A stretch of DNA of 64,000 bases from Opisthorchis felineus (lineage: Eukaryota > Platyhelminthes > Trematoda > Opisthorchiida > Opisthorchiidae), in NCBI GenBank assembly GCA_004794785.1, contig SJOL01009519.1, positions 691,156-755,155 of the forward strand. Direction: 5' to 3'. This document shows positions 60,790 through 64,000 of this stretch, one piece after another. Position numbers and translations under genes: made by a program. Position 1 is the stretch's first letter. Each line of letters begins with the position of its first letter. The notes beneath the pieces were generated by a model. The model saw nothing but the letters and a program-made list of their open reading frames with translations, was not told the DNA's origin and made no database searches.

Positions 60790-62760
60790 TGATGACGAGG
60801 CAGCGCGTTGCGGTTTGTATGCTCTCGGTCTTCATTGGGGGAAGGCTTTTGGCGTCTGGAGGGCGTATCTATATCTGTAGGTCTTCAGTGATCTGTTCCC
60901 GTATAACATTCTGGCTTGACATTTCGTTTACGGGTAAGCCGGCTGCGGTGTATTTTTCCATCAAACTGGTCTGAAAAGTCGAGAGTCAAAAGGTGGATGT
61001 CCAACACGCAGTGAAGTGCTCAAGGAAATAGTCTAATGACCTAGAGGAACGTGACAGACGACCAAAGTACCAGCAGCTGAGTGTTTTGGTTGATGGAATA
61101 CTCAAATGCAGGCTACTCTGAGGTGCTTTTCGTGAAGTTGCACCATCGGACCCGCTGTTACTTGGAGTTAGAATTGCGACCAGTTGTACAAAAACATAGC
61201 CCCTCATTGAACATGCTGATTTGAAATTCTAAATAGCATAATCACGAAGATGAATCGGACTAATGCAGGTTGAACAGAGGCATCGTCAGGGTAACTGGTG
61301 AAAGCCGCCTGTGGAAACATTATGAGGCCTATGCGGACGCCCGGTCAAATGCTCGTCTTGGGATGGATGCGAGACGCACGGACAACGGAGATCGCCCACT
61401 ACATATTTGTGCCGATCACAGGCTGGAGCATGTGACGCCTTGCTCCTTAAAAATGTAGACTTCTCTGGAGGTCTTACAAGAACCACTGCTGCCTTTCACT
61501 CAAACATCTGGGCCAAATGCTTTAGTTGGAGACCCTAATCACCCCTTGTATGCTTAGGCACCTAGCAGTATCACAGCCCACGTACAACCATGAATCACAC
61601 AAGTACAGATAATCCCTTGCTGTGTCGGCAAGTGAAAACGGCTACAACTGAGGCCCCCTTCTTTCGCTCACATGTTCGTTCTTCCTCTCTTCACCTCGTT
61701 GCTAGCATCACCTTCATAGACGAGTTCTTAAGGACCGACAAATTTGTATGCTGCCCGTTGACGTCAGCTGCAGCACCAACGGTTAACTCTACCGGAATTA
61801 TTCGTCAAACCCAGGCACCAGTTTCATCTGACAGCCTTTAACGTTCTTATTCTGAAATGGCCTGGATGGCCGTGAACTTGTGCTGCAGTTATGTACTGAC
61901 TACAGACTATTGCTATTCTGAAACCACCGAAACCGCTTGGCCACATGGTGCTCCCAACATTCGGCCCTTAGCGCCCATAAGCCACACCTGTTTCGGTTAG
62001 GGGTGGTGTGAAACAATTACTAGTTATCGCTCCTTCTGAAACATCTGTGTGAATTCTGACCTCGTGCTTCTGCGTTGTTGGCGTTTTGCTCGTTTCGGGT
62101 TGCGCAAGATGCGCCCCCTCGCCTAGCCGTTGAAAAGCTCTCGCACGCTAATGTGAAGCACCTGTTGAAGTCTCTTCCGGACAGTCCACCTTCTGATTTT
62201 CGATTCCTACCGGGAAGTACCCTCTGCAACCCTTCAAGATGGAAACGGCGCTGTCAGCTACGTCTGAGCAGTCTGTCACGAGCAAATTTCTGAACGCACG
62301 AACCTCGGAAACCTACTCGTACCGGTCGAGAGTACAGCGGTGGTCGATGAACTGTCAAGTCATGTGAGAAGGAAAATCCACACGGATCTAGGGGTTTGGT
62401 ATGATCAGAATGCTGAGAGGGAAAGAAAGCGAGCGGTTGAGACTGTTCGAATACTGTTGTAAATGGTACGCTCAACAGGCCCAAAAGGGATTCTAATGAT
62501 AAAAATAGCTCGTCCATATCCAAAACAGAACGCCTGAATCGTTTGGCTGAACACTTTGAACAGCAACCAACCCGCTAATGTGCCCTGGATAGTGAAATTC
62601 GAACCCTCGAGGGCTTCGGAAATAAGCGGTTTCCTTTCCACCCTCAAGCGTCGCCAGGATGCTGGACCTGACGAACTCACATCCACTGTGTTTAAAGATG
62701 GAGATGGAATGTTAATCAATTCTTGTTTGAGTCGTCCTGCAAGAGTGAAAGAAGCTATGC
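60790..62760 (+). mobile_element. RTE-like retrotransposon copy 1: endonuclease, linker and start of RT
   Basis: An APE-type endonuclease nicks the target and the adjoining RT copies the RNA there. LLASGGRIYICRS and ISFTGKPAAVYFS (60840-60965) match the N-terminal 'WNVRtLl.sG...iCrsl' and 'lqEiR.tGkpa' blocks. RTDNGDRPLHICADHRL (61378-61428) matches 'DNGdRLl.fCa.hrL' of the endonuclease. The linker follows: RLAVEKLSHANVKHLL (62118-62165), SSISKTERLNRLAEHFEQQ (62508-62565) and FEPSRASEISGFLSTLKRRQ (62600-62660). Then DAGPDELTSTVFKDG (62660-62704) matches 'kApGpDelp..lfKdgg'. The copy breaks off at about 62760, before the RT palm. About 500 bp at 61500-62040 is unlike the rest and may be an insertion. 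Stops and frame changes are frequent. Confidence 0.78.
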
Positions 62761-62849
62761 TGTTAACCTTGAGAACTAGTTGTTCAAGCAACCCGACTCG
62801 GCTAAATGGACAGTAGATATCGTCGAGATCAGCAGATCGTATTGCTGCC

Positions 62850-63945
62850 AGAAAGGACATACCAGCAACTAGCGACTGCGGTGGCGCACGCAGGTCCCTC
62901 AAGCACCGGATAATCAGGAGCTTGAGGAACGACAGAGAACGCTGTTGGATTTTGAAAGCCTAGGAGATGAAGAAGGCTTTCTCTGCAGGCTACGGCTGCG
63001 CCCTATTTCAGCTGATTCGACCAACCGATCAAAAGAATACAAGTGTCAGCGAAACGGTATGCGAGGAAGACGGAACGGTGATTCACTATCTCAGTCGTCG
63101 TCTTGAGCGATGGGCTGTGCACTTCAAAGAACAGTTCAGCTGGTCTCCGCTGGAAGAACCCAACGGGCTTGAATGGACCATCGACACCAGCCTGCCGTGA
63201 GCAACCGAAATCCAGCGTGAGATATCAATCCTGGAGCGCGACAAGGCTTTGTTGTTGACGTGCTGCTTGAAATTCCTCTGCGTGCCTCTGAAACCTCGGG
63301 GGTAGAAATGCTCCCGGAACCGTTTCCTTAGAGACATTAAGTATTCAGTTGATATTGGTCTCCTTGGTTCAGACCCTTCCCAGATGCAAACCGTTTTAAA
63401 TTACCTAAATGACTCTGCCGCACGGTTTGGCACGCGGTTCACACCTGAAAGGTATGAAATGCTGCTGGAGTGGGTGGGACGAGCTAATCGACGTTGTAGG
63501 TTAACTTGTTCATCTGACCTGGGCGCTTGTATGAGTTCCGGTGCAGTGCTTGGAGATGAGATTATTTCTCGAATCGGGAAAGCTTTTGCCAACTTCCGAC
63601 ACATATGGTGCCGACGTAACATGAGTTTGTTTGTCAAGAGCAGCGTTTACACTGCGGCGGTGCCATCCATACTGCTTTATGGATCAGAGACGTGGCCTCA
63701 ACGCGCATAGGACATAGGAAAGATATCAGTGTTTGACCGTCGGTGTCTGGTGGGAACATTGGATTGGTAGTGCTAAGGCACGCCAGATGTTCTTAGGAAG
63801 AATGATAGATGAATTACTGACGCTCCACAGGTTACGCTGGTTGGGACATGTACTGCGCATGTCAGAAGACCGTCTGCCTCGCAGTGCTCTTTTCGCCCAG
63901 TCTTGTGCTGACTGAAAGCAATCAATGGCCGCGTACCTGCCCAAA
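62850..63945 (+). mobile_element. RTE-like retrotransposon copy 2: linker joined to RT C-terminus by internal deletion
   Basis: ARRSLKHRIIRSLRNDRER (62888-62945), SVSETVCEEDGTVIHYLSRR (63045-63105) and LERWAVHFKEQFSW (63103-63144) repeat the linker region of copy 1. After ISILERDKA (about 63225-63252) the sequence jumps to LLEIPLRASETSGVEMLPEP. That block normally lies just before the YADD motif, so the fingers and palm are deleted. The catalytic motif follows as YSVDIGLLGSDPSQMQT, where 'YADDIvLLGSDP' is expected. The rest is well kept: SSGAVLGDEIISRIGKAFAN, YTAAVPSILLYGSETWPQRA (63648-63708), and after a stop LHRLRWLGHVLRMSEDRLPR (63822-63881). Open frame 63384-63710 is the longest intact piece. 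The element runs to the window edge. Confidence 0.85.
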
Positions 63946-64000
63946 AGACGAATTGAGACCTTACTTCAACCGGCGTGACGCATTATCACTAGCCGACAGA

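Overview
The window reads as nuclear DNA of a flatworm, most likely a digenean trematode. Three things point there. Exons of the recognisable genes are separated by introns of about 33-61 nt, as in the 5' parts of schistosome genes. The transposable elements are those known from trematodes: CACTA with a Tnp2-like transposase, RTE-like and CR1/Jockey-like non-LTR retrotransposons, and a Penelope-like element. Gene density is very low. I saw no bacterial operons, rRNA genes, convincing functional tRNA genes or CRISPR arrays. Species cannot be fixed from the sequence.

The only clear host gene is at 57.79-59.5 kb on the plus strand: the 5' end of a SPEN (split ends / Msx2-interacting protein) orthologue. 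Seven short exons encode four RRM domains. The SPOC end is not found here, and exon 1 carries an apparent extra A that breaks its frame.

The most interesting locus is 6.39-10.74 kb. On the minus strand a decayed CACTA transposase (8.29-9.91 kb) is followed by a multi-exon gene whose C-terminal part looks like a DUF4806 domain (6.77-7.91 kb). The pair is bracketed by two clusters of near-identical palindromes (GTGCAGAAATTTCTGCAC-like). I interpret the whole as one CACTA-type transposon with a DUF4806 accessory gene and palindromic subterminal repeats.

Other elements are remnants. A CR1/Jockey-like reverse transcriptase lies at 4.2-5.4 kb. A short palm fragment is at 12.2 kb and an RTE-like 3' end at 28.3-28.9 kb. 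A Penelope-like RT tail with GIY-YIG remnant is at 46.7-47.35 kb and a second CR1/Jockey-like fragment at 48.1-48.6 kb. At 60.8-63.95 kb two truncated RTE-like copies sit head to tail. Two short dispersed repeat families and two tRNA-like stretches were found by eye.

Most of the remaining sequence (about 1-4.2, 12.4-28, 29-46 and 49-57 kb) holds no gene I can recognise. Apart from the transposase, the longest open frames are about 150-160 codons. By my rough estimate that is what chance gives in 64 kb, so most unrecognised open frames are not annotated as genes.
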